Source: Roseicyclus sp965662675 | GTDB lineage: Bacteria > Pseudomonadota > Alphaproteobacteria > Rhodobacterales > Rhodobacteraceae | Assembly (NCBI RefSeq): GCF_965662675.1 | Contig: NZ_CBFIIK010000001.1 | Location: 67,856 to 131,855 of the forward strand | Direction of reading: 5' to 3' | DNA length: 64,000 bases | Shown: one piece after another, positions 25,217 to 34,115 of the stretch | How the letters are laid out: each line of letters begins with the position of its first letter | Position numbering within the stretch: position 1 is the stretch's first letter | Notes under the pieces: model-generated | Told to the model about the DNA's origin: nothing | Seen by the model: only the letters and a program-made list of their open reading frames with translations | Databases searched by the model: none | Translations under genes and position numbers: made by a program

Positions 25217-26467
25217 CTATGCCTTAAAGCGTATCGCGCACGACTTGGGCACGAGACCGTTGATTTGGGCGATATGCTGCGGCAGGCAGTTGGTCGAAAA
25301 ATCATAATTCGCGACCATATGCGCGCGTGCGGCCGGGCCCAGATCGGCGAAATCATCGGGGCGCGCCAGCACCTCGATCACTTGGCGTGCAAGCGCATCA
25401 TGGTCGTGGAAATCCACCAAGACCGCATTCTTGCCATGGGTCATGACTTCGCGCACCGGGGCGGTGTCCGAGGCGATCATGGTCGCGCCCATCGACATCG
25501 CCTCCATGCTTGACCAAGACAGCACGAAGGGCACCGTCAGGTAGATATGAGCGCGGCTGATCTGGATGATCTGCTGATAGGCGGTATAGGGGACGCGGCC
25601 CAGAAAATGCACCCGGCTCCAATCGACGCGGTCGCCGATTTCGCGCTCCATCTCGGCGCGGTAGCCGCCTTGGGCGTCGCTGGCTTTGCCGTATGAGACC
25701 TCGTTGCCGCCGATAATCACGGCGCGTGCATTGGGCCGTTCGGCGAGGATGCGGGGCAGGGCGCGCATGAATTTGTGAAAGCCGCGCACGGGTTCCATGT
25801 TACGCGCCATATAGGTGAAAATCTCATCCTCGCGGCTGACCGCGCGCCCCAGACGCGACAGCTGTACCCGCGCCGTCGGATTTGGCACCAGACGGTCGGT
25901 GCGGATGCCATCATGGCAGACATAGATCTTGTCGTGAAACGCGGTTGGATATGTGTCGCGCTGGAAAGCGGTGGGCGATTGGCCAAGATCGACGGTCTGG
26001 ATATTGGCGAAATTCACAGCGTTGCGGGCATGCATCAAAAAGGGCGCATGCTCGGACGCAGGGAATTCCGGATCGAAACCGACAGAGCCGCCTTGGGCCA
26101 GAAAATAGTATTCGAAAAAGCCGATGATCGGCACATCGGCCCATACCTGCTTGAGAAAAGTCAACTCACCCCACCCGACATGGCCAAGGATGATATCGGG
26201 CCGAAACCCATCCAAGGCCAGCTTTTGCGCCGCAAAAGCCGCGCCCAAGCCGTTGCCGGTGCATTCCTCCCAATATTTCGTAGGCGCATAGGCCGTTTCG
26301 GTGGGCTTGTGATGTGTCGCGTACTCGATGACGCGCGCGCCCTTGACGGCAGGAACGCCCTTGCGTTGGGTCAGAAAGACGATCTGATGGCCGCCTTGCG
26401 CGATAAGCCATTGAAATAATTCGCGGTATTGACCGGGAAAGTTCTGGTGGACGAAAAGAATGTTCAT
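25217..26467 (-). CDS. Glycosyltransferase, GT4 family
   Basis: 416 residues with two Rossmann-like halves. The N-terminus MNILFVHQNFPGQYRELF is typical of a GT4 subgroup with a Glyco_trans_4_3 N-terminal domain; the C-terminal half has the donor-site helix SWSSMEAMSMGATMIASD, which replaces the classical EX7E pattern in one position. It should transfer a sugar from a nucleotide donor at the cytosolic face. Placement opposite the OPX gene suggests polysaccharide synthesis; donor and acceptor are unknown. Confidence 0.85.
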   Translation of the reverse strand: MNILFVHQNFPGQYRELFQWLIAQGGHQIVFLTQRKGVPAVKGARVIEYATHHKPTETAYAPTKYWEECTGNGLGAAFAAQKLALDGFRPDIILGHVGWGELTFLKQVWADVPIIGFFEYYFLAQGGSVGFDPEFPASEHAPFLMHARNAVNFANIQTVDLGQSPTAFQRDTYPTAFHDKIYVCHDGIRTDRLVPNPTARVQLSRLGRAVSREDEIFTYMARNMEPVRGFHKFMRALPRILAERPNARAVIIGGNEVSYGKASDAQGGYRAEMEREIGDRVDWSRVHFLGRVPYTAYQQIIQISRAHIYLTVPFVLSWSSMEAMSMGATMIASDTAPVREVMTHGKNAVLVDFHDHDALARQVIEVLARPDDFADLGPAARAHMVANYDFSTNCLPQHIAQINGLVPKSCAIRFKA

Positions 26468-26616
26468 ATCGAAATATCACATAAATGCACTAACGACATA
26501 TACTGCCCAAAACCGGCTCGACGACAAGTCGAAGCCGATTTCGGTGACAGCTGATTTGGGATTGCGGCGCGATCCGCTATATGGAACGCACGGCCCGCAG
26601 ATCAGGACAGCCAAAC

Positions 26617-27627
26617 ATGACATTGACGACAAAGATCGCGTGGGACGACACCGTCTTGCCGTTCCAACTTGACCGATCCGACATCCGGGGCCGTGTCGCG
26701 CGCCTCGATCAGACGTTGGAGCGGGTCTTGGCGCAGCATGATTATCCCCCCGAGGTCGAGGCGATGGTGGCCGAGGCGGTCCTTTTGACCGCGATGATCG
26801 GCCAGACCATCAAGCTGCGCTGGAAGCTGTCGTTGCAGGTGCGGGGCAATGGGCCGATCCGCTTGATCGCCACCGATTTCTACGCCCCCAGCGAAGAGGG
26901 TGCGCCCGGCCGCATCCGTGCCTATGCAAGTTTCGACGCGGCCCGGCTGGTCGCGGGCCAAGATCCTTTTGGTCAGATCGGTCAGGGCTATTTCGCCATT
27001 CTGCTCGATCAAGGGCGCGATACGACGCCCTATCAGGGTATCACGCCCCTGTCGGGCGGATCGCTTGCCGCCTGTGCCGAGGCGTATTTTGCGCAATCCG
27101 AGCAGCTGCCAACGCGCTTTGCGCTGAGTTATGGCCAAAGCCGCGCGCCCGGCGAGGCCTCGCTGTGGCGCAGTGGCGGGGTCATGTTGCAGCATATGCC
27201 CAAAGCCTCGCCCTTGATGGGCGATGGCGCATCGGGCGAGGATGGTCTGTTGGCAGCGGTTGATCTGCTTGACGAGGATGCGGCGGAAAACTGGAACAGG
27301 GCCAATATCTTGCTCGACACGGTCGAGCCGCTGGAACTGGTCGGCCCACGCGTGGCGCCGACCGATCTGCTCTTGCGGCTGTTTCACGAAGAAGGGCCGC
27401 GCGTCTACGATGCGCTGCCGGTGGCGTTCGGTTGCACCTGTTCGGAAGAACGGGTGCGCAACAGCCTGTCGATCTATTCGGCGCGCGATATCGGCCATAT
27501 GACGACCGATGATGGCCGTGTCACCGCCGATTGCCAATTCTGCGGCGCGCATTACGAATTCGACCCCAGCACCTTGGGCTTCGAGGCCAGCGCCGATCCG
27601 GAGCAGGGCGATGGACCGCAGGATTGA
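26617..27627 (+). CDS. hslO: Hsp33 redox-regulated chaperone
   Basis: 336 residues from the ATG at 26617. Hsp33 is a cytosolic holdase switched on by oxidation and unfolding of its zinc domain. The zinc-binding cysteines appear as FGCTCSEERV and DCQFCGAHY (C-X-C and C-X2-C), near residues 282-315, slightly different in spacing from E. coli but usual for alphaproteobacteria. The N-terminal domain includes GNGPIRLIATDFY. First gene of an apparent operon with the CoA-type NUDIX and CCA transferase genes, overlapping the NUDIX start by 17 bases. Confidence 0.93.
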   Translation: MTLTTKIAWDDTVLPFQLDRSDIRGRVARLDQTLERVLAQHDYPPEVEAMVAEAVLLTAMIGQTIKLRWKLSLQVRGNGPIRLIATDFYAPSEEGAPGRIRAYASFDAARLVAGQDPFGQIGQGYFAILLDQGRDTTPYQGITPLSGGSLAACAEAYFAQSEQLPTRFALSYGQSRAPGEASLWRSGGVMLQHMPKASPLMGDGASGEDGLLAAVDLLDEDAAENWNRANILLDTVEPLELVGPRVAPTDLLLRLFHEEGPRVYDALPVAFGCTCSEERVRNSLSIYSARDIGHMTTDDGRVTADCQFCGAHYEFDPSTLGFEASADPEQGDGPQD

Positions 27628-28204
27628 CCGCGCGACATTGGTCGCGGCATTGCGAGAAAGCCCGACGCGCCCCTCGTCGGATTACGAGTTGAACCCCGAG
27701 ATCGTTTTGCCACCGGGCCGGGTGCTCAAGCCTGCGGCCGTGCTGATCGGCGTGGTTGGGCAAAGTATCGTGCTGACCAAGCGCGCCTCGCATCTGAAGC
27801 ATCATCCGGGCCAGATCGCCCTGCCCGGCGGCAAGGTGGATGCAGACGATGCGGATGCGCCTGCTGCGGCGCTGCGCGAGGCGCATGAAGAAATCGGGCT
27901 GCCCCCGGAGACAGTCGAAATCCTTGGCGAATTATCCACGCATGAAACTGTAACCGGTTATAGCATAAAGCCGGTTATTGCCCATATCGCCCATGATTTC
28001 GAAGCCATCCCCGAAGCGGGCGAGGTGGCCGAGGTGTTTCGCGTGCCTATCGCGCATCTTCTCGATCCGGCGAATTATCGGATCGAGGGTCGCCGCTGGC
28101 GTGGTGTGCGGCGGCGCTACTTCATCGTGCCTTACGGGCCTTATTACATTTGGGGTGCGACGGCGCGGATCTTGAAATCCTTGGCTGACAGGGTGTCTGC
28201 ATGA
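27611..28204 (+). CDS. CoA pyrophosphatase-type NUDIX hydrolase
   Basis: 197 residues from the ATG at 27611, inside the end of hslO. The segment RASHLKHHPGQIALPGGKVD followed by LREAHEEIGL is the signature of NudL/CoAse-type NUDIX enzymes, which split coenzyme A into 4'-phosphopantetheine and 3',5'-ADP. The first Glu of the box is Asp, as in many members of this subgroup. The stop overlaps the next gene by four bases (ATGA at 28201-28204). Confidence 0.88.
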   Translation: MDRRIDRATLVAALRESPTRPSSDYELNPEIVLPPGRVLKPAAVLIGVVGQSIVLTKRASHLKHHPGQIALPGGKVDADDADAPAAALREAHEEIGLPPETVEILGELSTHETVTGYSIKPVIAHIAHDFEAIPEAGEVAEVFRVPIAHLLDPANYRIEGRRWRGVRRRYFIVPYGPYYIWGATARILKSLADRVSA

Positions 28205-29361
28205 AGCTTGTCGCGGATTGGCTGACCGACCCGGCAACGGTCACCATCATGACCCTGCTCACGCAAGATGGGCATGGTGCATGGTTCGTGGGCGGCTGTG
28301 TGCGCAATGCGCTGTTGGGGCGTGGTGTCGAGGATATCGACATTGCCACCGATCTGCGGCCGGACGATGTGATGGCATTGGCGCAGGCGGCCGGTATCAA
28401 GGCTGTGCCGACCGGCATTGCGCACGGCACCGTCACGCTGATCGTCGATCACCGCCCCTTCGAGGTCACCACGCTACGCCGTGATGTGGCGACCGATGGC
28501 CGTCGCGCGACCATCGCCTTTACCGATCATGTCGACGAAGATGCCGCGCGCCGCGATTTCACCATCAATGCGCTTTATGCCCAAGCCGATGGCACCGTGC
28601 TTGACCCGACCGGCGAGGGCTTGGCCGATATACAGGCACGCCGCTTGCGGTTTATCGGCGATCCGCGTGATCGGATCACCGAAGATTACCTGCGTATCCT
28701 GCGCTTTTTCCGTTTCCATGCGTGGTATGCCGATCCGATCGCCGGGATCGATTCCGAAGGTTTGGCCGCATGCGCCGCACTTGCCGATGGATTGGGTCAA
28801 CTGTCGCGCGAACGGGTCGGTGCCGAGATAAAGAAACTGCTCGGCGCGCCCGATCCCGCCCCTGTCGTCGCCGCGATGGCGCAAGCCGGGATATTGGCGC
28901 GCACCTTGCCCGGTGCGATGGCGCGGATGCTGCCCATTCTCATCGCATTCGAGGATGCGCCACCTGATCCGATTCGCCGCCTTGCCGCACTTGGTGATGT
29001 CGAAGTGGCCGCCGGGCTGCGCCTTGCAAATGCCGAGATCACGCGGCTGAGCATTCTGCGCGATGGCATGAGCAGCGCCACGCCGCCCGATGCGCTGGCT
29101 TATCTGCATGGTGCCGATATCGCCTGGGATATCGTCGTGCTACGCGCCAGCCAGTTCGAGACCCCCGTCGACCCGACCGTGCGCGCCCTGATCGCGCGTG
29201 GGGCCAGCGCCGTGTTTCCGGTCAAACCCGCCGATCTTATGCCGCGCCTGTCGGGTGCGGCCTTGGGTCAGGCGCTCAAGACGCTGGAGGCGCGCTGGAT
29301 CGCGTCAAGCTTCACGCTCGGTCGTGCAGAACTGTTGTCGCGCTTGCCCCAGTCGGAGTGA
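28201..29361 (+). CDS. CCA tRNA nucleotidyltransferase / poly(A) polymerase family
   Basis: 386 residues, class II nucleotidyltransferase. The head domain has VGGCVRNALLGRGVEDIDIA (metal-binding Asp pair) and RRDFTINALYAQ, then a linker with RFIGDPRDRITEDYLRILRF and a helical C-terminal body. It adds or repairs the 3'-CCA end of tRNAs; some relatives are poly(A) polymerases, but this alphaproteobacterial form is normally the CCA enzyme. Third gene of the hslO operon. Confidence 0.9.
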   Translation: MKLVADWLTDPATVTIMTLLTQDGHGAWFVGGCVRNALLGRGVEDIDIATDLRPDDVMALAQAAGIKAVPTGIAHGTVTLIVDHRPFEVTTLRRDVATDGRRATIAFTDHVDEDAARRDFTINALYAQADGTVLDPTGEGLADIQARRLRFIGDPRDRITEDYLRILRFFRFHAWYADPIAGIDSEGLAACAALADGLGQLSRERVGAEIKKLLGAPDPAPVVAAMAQAGILARTLPGAMARMLPILIAFEDAPPDPIRRLAALGDVEVAAGLRLANAEITRLSILRDGMSSATPPDALAYLHGADIAWDIVVLRASQFETPVDPTVRALIARGASAVFPVKPADLMPRLSGAALGQALKTLEARWIASSFTLGRAELLSRLPQSE

Positions 29362-29364
29362 CCC

Positions 29365-29943
29365 TTGGACCCGCTTTATCCTTTCGTTCTGCTCGGTCTG
29401 TTCAGCCCCGGGCCGAATGTCATCTTGCTGACGGCATCGGGCGCGCGCTTCGGCTTTCGCGCGACCTTGCCGCATGTGGCCGGCGTGGTCATTGGCGTCG
29501 GGATTGTGGCGGGGATGACTGGCCTTGGGATCGGCGCGATCTTGGCGGCGCAACCGACGCTGCAATATACGCTCAAGATCGCGGCCGCTGTGTGGATCGG
29601 CTGGATGGCGGTGGCGCTTTGGCGATCCTCGGCAAGGCAAGCCGATGATGGGCGCGCGCGCCCCTTTACCATGATCGAGGCGATCTTGTTTCAATGGATC
29701 AACCCCAAGCTTTGGGCCGTGGCGCTTGCCGCCGCCTCGGGCTATGCAGCGGGGCTTGGCCCATGGGGCGAGGCGCAGCGCCTTGCCATCGCGTTTTCCG
29801 GGCTGAATTTCTTTGTCTGCTTGTTCTGGAGTTTCGCAGGCGCGCTTTTGGCCTTGCTGCTCAATACGCCAGCGGCATGGCGGGTCTTTGCACGGGTCAT
29901 GGCGCTTGGGCTTGGCGCGGCGGCGGTGATGGTCTTTTTGTAA
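29365..29943 (+). CDS. LysE family amino-acid exporter
   Basis: 192 residues with about six hydrophobic segments. Near the N-terminus is FSPGPNVILLTASGARFGFR, the LysE/RhtB family signature (xxPGPNxxL). These inner-membrane carriers export amino acids or related compounds; the substrate cannot be inferred. The start is TTG at 29365, three bases after the CCA transferase stop, because no ATG lies near and the protein is otherwise complete. Probably the last gene of the hslO operon. Confidence 0.85.
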   Translation: MDPLYPFVLLGLFSPGPNVILLTASGARFGFRATLPHVAGVVIGVGIVAGMTGLGIGAILAAQPTLQYTLKIAAAVWIGWMAVALWRSSARQADDGRARPFTMIEAILFQWINPKLWAVALAAASGYAAGLGPWGEAQRLAIAFSGLNFFVCLFWSFAGALLALLLNTPAAWRVFARVMALGLGAAAVMVFL

Positions 29944-29985
29944 CCCGCGACCTATATCAAGCCTTGATGTTCACGAGGCCGCCGC

Positions 29986-31833
29986 ATGTTCCGCTTTTTC
30001 GAAAATCTGGTCGACCCCTATACGACCTATGTCGAGACGGACACGCCGCCACGCCGGGTCTGGCCGTTTCTGTGGGCCTATGGCCAGCCATTCCGCAAAT
30101 TGTTCGTTGTAACCGCTTTCATGTCGATAATGGTTGCAGCGGTCGAGATTGGCCTGATCTGGTACATGGGGCGGATCATCGACCTGTTGTCGCGTGGGAC
30201 TCCTGCGGACGTTCTTGCAGACCACGGGTGGGAATTCATCCTTGCAGCGATCTTCATCCTGACCGTGCGGCCATTGATCCAAGGCTTGGATGTCGCGCTG
30301 CTTAACAACGGGATCTTGCCGCAGTTCGGTGCCTTGATCCGTTGGCGGGCGCATCGGCAGGTCTTGCGTCAATCGGTAGGCTGGTTCGAGAATGATTTCG
30401 CCGGGCGTATCGCCAACCGGATCATGCAAACACCCACCAGCGCGGGCGATGCGATCTTTCAGATTTTCGACGCCATCACCTTTTCGCTCGCCTATCTGGT
30501 GGGGGCGGCGATCTTGCTGGCCGATGCCGACCCGCGCCTTGCGATCCCGCTTTTGATCTGGTTTGCGCTCTACGCGGTGCTGCTGCGCTGGACGATCACC
30601 CGTGTCGGTCCTGCCTCCAAGGCCAGCGCCGATGCGCGCTCGATGACCACGGGGCGGGTGGTGGACAGCTACACCAATATCCATTCGGTCAAGCTGTTTG
30701 CCCATCACGACCGGGAAATCGATTACGCCAAGCAAGCCATCGAGGAAACGCGCGCCACCTTTGCCCGCGAGATGCGGCTTTACACCATCATGGATGTCGT
30801 TCTGACCGCTTTGAACGGCTTTCTCATCGTGGCGGTGGTGGGATGGGCCATTGGCCTTTGGGCCGGTGGTGCAGCCTCGGTCGGTGCCATCGCGGCAGCG
30901 ACGGCGCTCACCTTGCGGCTCAATGCCATGACGGGTTGGATCATGTGGGCGGTCTCGACGCTGTTTCGCTCGCTCGGCGTTGTGGCCGAGGGAATGGAGA
31001 CGATCACCGACCCGATCCGCCTGACCGATGCGCCGGATGCCAAGACCTTGGTCATGGATCGCGGCGAGATCGATTTTGCCGCCGTCAGCCATCACTACGG
31101 GCGCGGCGCGGGTGGGCTGGACCAGTTGAAGCTGACGATCCAGCCGGGCGAAAAGCTGGGCCTTGTCGGGCGCTCGGGGGCGGGGAAATCCACCTTGGTG
31201 AAGCTTTTGCTGCGGTTCTATGACGTAGAGGATGGGCAAATCCTGATCGATGGTCAGGATATCTGTGCCGTGACCCAAGACAGCCTGCGCGCGCAGATCG
31301 GGATGGTGCAGCAAGACAGCGCGCTGTTGCACCGCTCGGTCCGCGACAACATCCTTTATGGTCGCCCTGACGCGACCGAGGCGCAGATGATCGCCGCCGC
31401 CAAGCGCGCCGAGGCACATGATTTCATCTTGACGCTGGAAGACCCGCAAGGCCGGCGCGGCTATGACGCCCATGTGGGCGAGCGCGGTGTCAAGCTGTCG
31501 GGCGGCCAACGCCAGCGCGTGACCTTGGCGCGTGTGATCCTCAAGAATGCGCCGATCCTTGTACTGGACGAGGCGACATCGGCACTCGACAGCGAGGTCG
31601 AGGCCGCGATCCAGGACACGCTTTACGGCGTGATGGAGGGCAAGACAGTGATCGCCATCGCGCACCGGCTTTCGACCATCGCGCGGATGGACCGGATCGT
31701 GGTCTTGGATGATGGCCGCATCGTCGAGGCGGGCACCCATGCCGAATTGCTGTCCAAGAGCGGGCTTTATGCCGGGTTCTGGGCGCGGCAATCGGGCGGG
31801 TTTCTGGGCACAGATGCGGAGGCGGCGGAATGA
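29986..31833 (+). CDS. ABC transporter, fused permease and ATPase (first half of a pair)
   Basis: 615 residues. Six membrane helices occupy about residues 40-310; the ATPase domain has Walker A GRSGAGKST, signature LSGGQRQRV and Walker B ILVLDEATSALD. It is an MsbA/multidrug-like exporter half. The stop overlaps the start of a second, similar half-transporter (ATGA), so the two very likely form a heterodimer. Both ATP sites look complete in this chain. The exported compound is unknown. Confidence 0.9.
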   Translation: MFRFFENLVDPYTTYVETDTPPRRVWPFLWAYGQPFRKLFVVTAFMSIMVAAVEIGLIWYMGRIIDLLSRGTPADVLADHGWEFILAAIFILTVRPLIQGLDVALLNNGILPQFGALIRWRAHRQVLRQSVGWFENDFAGRIANRIMQTPTSAGDAIFQIFDAITFSLAYLVGAAILLADADPRLAIPLLIWFALYAVLLRWTITRVGPASKASADARSMTTGRVVDSYTNIHSVKLFAHHDREIDYAKQAIEETRATFAREMRLYTIMDVVLTALNGFLIVAVVGWAIGLWAGGAASVGAIAAATALTLRLNAMTGWIMWAVSTLFRSLGVVAEGMETITDPIRLTDAPDAKTLVMDRGEIDFAAVSHHYGRGAGGLDQLKLTIQPGEKLGLVGRSGAGKSTLVKLLLRFYDVEDGQILIDGQDICAVTQDSLRAQIGMVQQDSALLHRSVRDNILYGRPDATEAQMIAAAKRAEAHDFILTLEDPQGRRGYDAHVGERGVKLSGGQRQRVTLARVILKNAPILVLDEATSALDSEVEAAIQDTLYGVMEGKTVIAIAHRLSTIARMDRIVVLDDGRIVEAGTHAELLSKSGLYAGFWARQSGGFLGTDAEAAE

Positions 31834-33689
31834 GCGCTGTCTTGCACCGCCTGCGTGATTGGCTGGCCGATATGATCGACGGCTTCGCCCCCGCCACGGG
31901 CGCGCCGCCGCGAAAGCTATGGCCGTTCATCCGTTGGTGCCTGTCGGGCACTTGGCCGGTGATCGGGGTGGCGACGCTATTCTCGGCCCTGGCCGGTGCG
32001 ATGGAGGTCGTGTCGGCCTGGCTATTGGGGATGGTGATCGACAGCGCGCTGGCCCACGGCCCGGCGGATTATTTCGCTGATAACGCCTTGCTCGTGTCGG
32101 TCTATGTCGGGTTCTTCTTGCTTATCCGCCCCTTCTTGTTTGGTGCGGCGGCGGCCTTCAACGGGATCGTCATTCCGCCCAATGTCGCGCCCTTGATCCA
32201 AAGCCGGTTGCACCGCTGGTCACTGGGCCATGCCATCGACTTTTTCGACAATGATTTCGCAGGCCGCATTGCGCAAAAGCAGATGCAGACGGCGGCGGCA
32301 CTTGTGAACGTCGTGACCGAGGCGATCAATGCCGGTGCATTCGCGATTGCGACGCTGGTGGGTGCCGTGCTGATGCTGGCCGCGATCGATTGGCGTATCG
32401 GGCTGATCTTGGCGATCTGGTCGCTCGCCTATGCGGCGATGATCCGCTGGTACCTGCCGCGCGTGCGGTCGCTTTCTAAAACGCGGGCCGCCGCGCGGGC
32501 CAATGTGACGGGCCAGATCGTCGACACCATCACCAATATCAAGACGGTCAAGCTGTTTGGTCATGTCGATCATGAGGATCAATCCGCCATCGCGGCGATG
32601 CAGGGCTATCGCAGCGCCTCGCTTGAGTTCGGGGTGTTTTCCACCGTATTCCGCTTTGTCTTGATGACGGCGGCAGGGGTCTTGCCCGTTGCTTTGGTGC
32701 TGGCCGGTGTCGTGCTGTGGCAAGATGATCGCGTCAGCGCGGGCGAGATCGCAGCAATCGGCGCGGTTTCCATGCGGATCGCGCAGATGACGGGCTGGGT
32801 CAGTTTCACCTTGATGACGATCTACGCCAATCTGGGCGAGATCGAGGATGGGATGCGGACCCTGACGCCGCCACATGCGCTTGTCGATGCCCCCGATGCA
32901 CAGGATTTGCCCAAGGCGACGGGCCGCATCGTCATGTCCGGCGTCAGTTTTGCCTATGGGCGGCAATCGGGTGGCGTGGACAGCATCGATCTGATCATCG
33001 AACCGGGCCAAAAGCTCGGGATCGTCGGTGCCTCAGGTGCGGGGAAATCGACGCTGGTCGCCCTCTTGTTGCGGCTCTACGAGGCCGAGGTGGGCAAGGT
33101 ATTGATCGACGGGATCGATGTGCGCCGCGTCAAGCAAGACAGCCTGCGCCGCCAGATCGCGATGGTCACGCAAGACACGGCGATGTTCAACCGCTCGGCC
33201 TTTGACAATATCCTATATGGCCGCCCCGACGCGACGAAGGCCGAGGTGCATGCGGCCGCCGCCCGCGCTGAGGCGGATCGCTTTATCGCCGAGTTGGTCG
33301 ATCACAAGGGCCGCCGTGGCTATGAGGCATTCTTGGGCGAGCGCGGCGTCAAGCTGTCGGGTGGGCAACGCCAGCGCATCGCGCTTGCCCGCGCATTCCT
33401 GAAAGACGCGCCGATCCTTGTGCTTGACGAGGCGACATCGGCGCTCGACAGCGAGGTCGAGGCCGCCATTCAGGACAGTCTGATCAAGGTGATGGAGGGC
33501 AAGACCGTGATCGCCATCGCGCATCGCCTGTCCACGCTGTCGGCGATGGACCGGATCGTGGTGCTCGATCAGGGGCGGATCGTCGAGGATGGCACCCATG
33601 ACGCGCTTTTGGCCAAGAACGGGCTTTACGCCCGCTATTGGAACCGCCAATCGGGCGGCTTTATCGGCTTGACCGAGGCGGCGGAATAA
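31830..33689 (+). CDS. ABC transporter, fused permease and ATPase (second half of a pair)
   Basis: 619 residues with the same layout as the preceding gene: N-terminal membrane domain, then Walker A GASGAGKST, signature LSGGQRQRI and Walker B ILVLDEATSALD. From Walker B to the H-loop the two proteins are nearly identical, so they are recent paralogues. The catalytic Glu after Walker B is kept in both, unlike asymmetrical heterodimers such as TM287/288. Partner and membrane location as above; substrate unknown. Confidence 0.9.
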   Translation: MSAVLHRLRDWLADMIDGFAPATGAPPRKLWPFIRWCLSGTWPVIGVATLFSALAGAMEVVSAWLLGMVIDSALAHGPADYFADNALLVSVYVGFFLLIRPFLFGAAAAFNGIVIPPNVAPLIQSRLHRWSLGHAIDFFDNDFAGRIAQKQMQTAAALVNVVTEAINAGAFAIATLVGAVLMLAAIDWRIGLILAIWSLAYAAMIRWYLPRVRSLSKTRAAARANVTGQIVDTITNIKTVKLFGHVDHEDQSAIAAMQGYRSASLEFGVFSTVFRFVLMTAAGVLPVALVLAGVVLWQDDRVSAGEIAAIGAVSMRIAQMTGWVSFTLMTIYANLGEIEDGMRTLTPPHALVDAPDAQDLPKATGRIVMSGVSFAYGRQSGGVDSIDLIIEPGQKLGIVGASGAGKSTLVALLLRLYEAEVGKVLIDGIDVRRVKQDSLRRQIAMVTQDTAMFNRSAFDNILYGRPDATKAEVHAAAARAEADRFIAELVDHKGRRGYEAFLGERGVKLSGGQRQRIALARAFLKDAPILVLDEATSALDSEVEAAIQDSLIKVMEGKTVIAIAHRLSTLSAMDRIVVLDQGRIVEDGTHDALLAKNGLYARYWNRQSGGFIGLTEAAE

Positions 33690-33698
33690 GGGGCAAAT

Positions 33699-34115
33699 AT
33701 GGATCTTGAAACCGTCCCCGCCGCGCAATTCGGGCGTAGCCTGACGGGCATCGGCCTGAACCTGCTCAGCCGCGATGTGCGGGGTCTTGCGCGGTTTCTA
33801 AGCGATGTTTTCGGCCTGAGTGCGCATCGTCTGTCGGATGATTTCGCCATTTTGCGCCATGGGGACATGCTGATGCAGATCCATTCCGACGCGGCCTTTG
33901 CGCGCCACCCGCTGCCCGGCTTGATCCCCGAGAACCCGCCGCGGGGCGGTGGGGTGCAGATCTATCTCTTCGGGGTCGATCCCGACGCAGCCGTTGCGCG
34001 CGCCGAAGCAGTGGGGCATGTCGTGCGCGAGCGCGCGACAGACAAGCCGCATGGCTTGCGCGAAGCCACGATCCTCAGCCCCGAGGGCTATGCCTTCAGC
34101 CCAGCGATAAAGTGA
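33699..34115 (+). CDS. VOC (glyoxalase/bleomycin resistance) family protein
   Basis: 138 residues with a single vicinal-oxygen-chelate fold: GIGLNLLSRDVRGLARFLSD at the start, FGLSAHRLSDDFAIL, and a second module ending EATILSPEGYAFSPAIK. Members include dioxygenases, isomerases and resistance proteins; nothing points to one of these. It lies nine bases after the ABC pair and its stop overlaps a GTG of the next gene, so it may belong to the same transcript. Confidence 0.75.
   Translation: MDLETVPAAQFGRSLTGIGLNLLSRDVRGLARFLSDVFGLSAHRLSDDFAILRHGDMLMQIHSDAAFARHPLPGLIPENPPRGGGVQIYLFGVDPDAAVARAEAVGHVVRERATDKPHGLREATILSPEGYAFSPAIK

Noticed and set aside
29971..31791. 606-codon leftward open frame
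   Set aside because: Shadow of the first ABC half-transporter; an effect of high GC in the third codon position.
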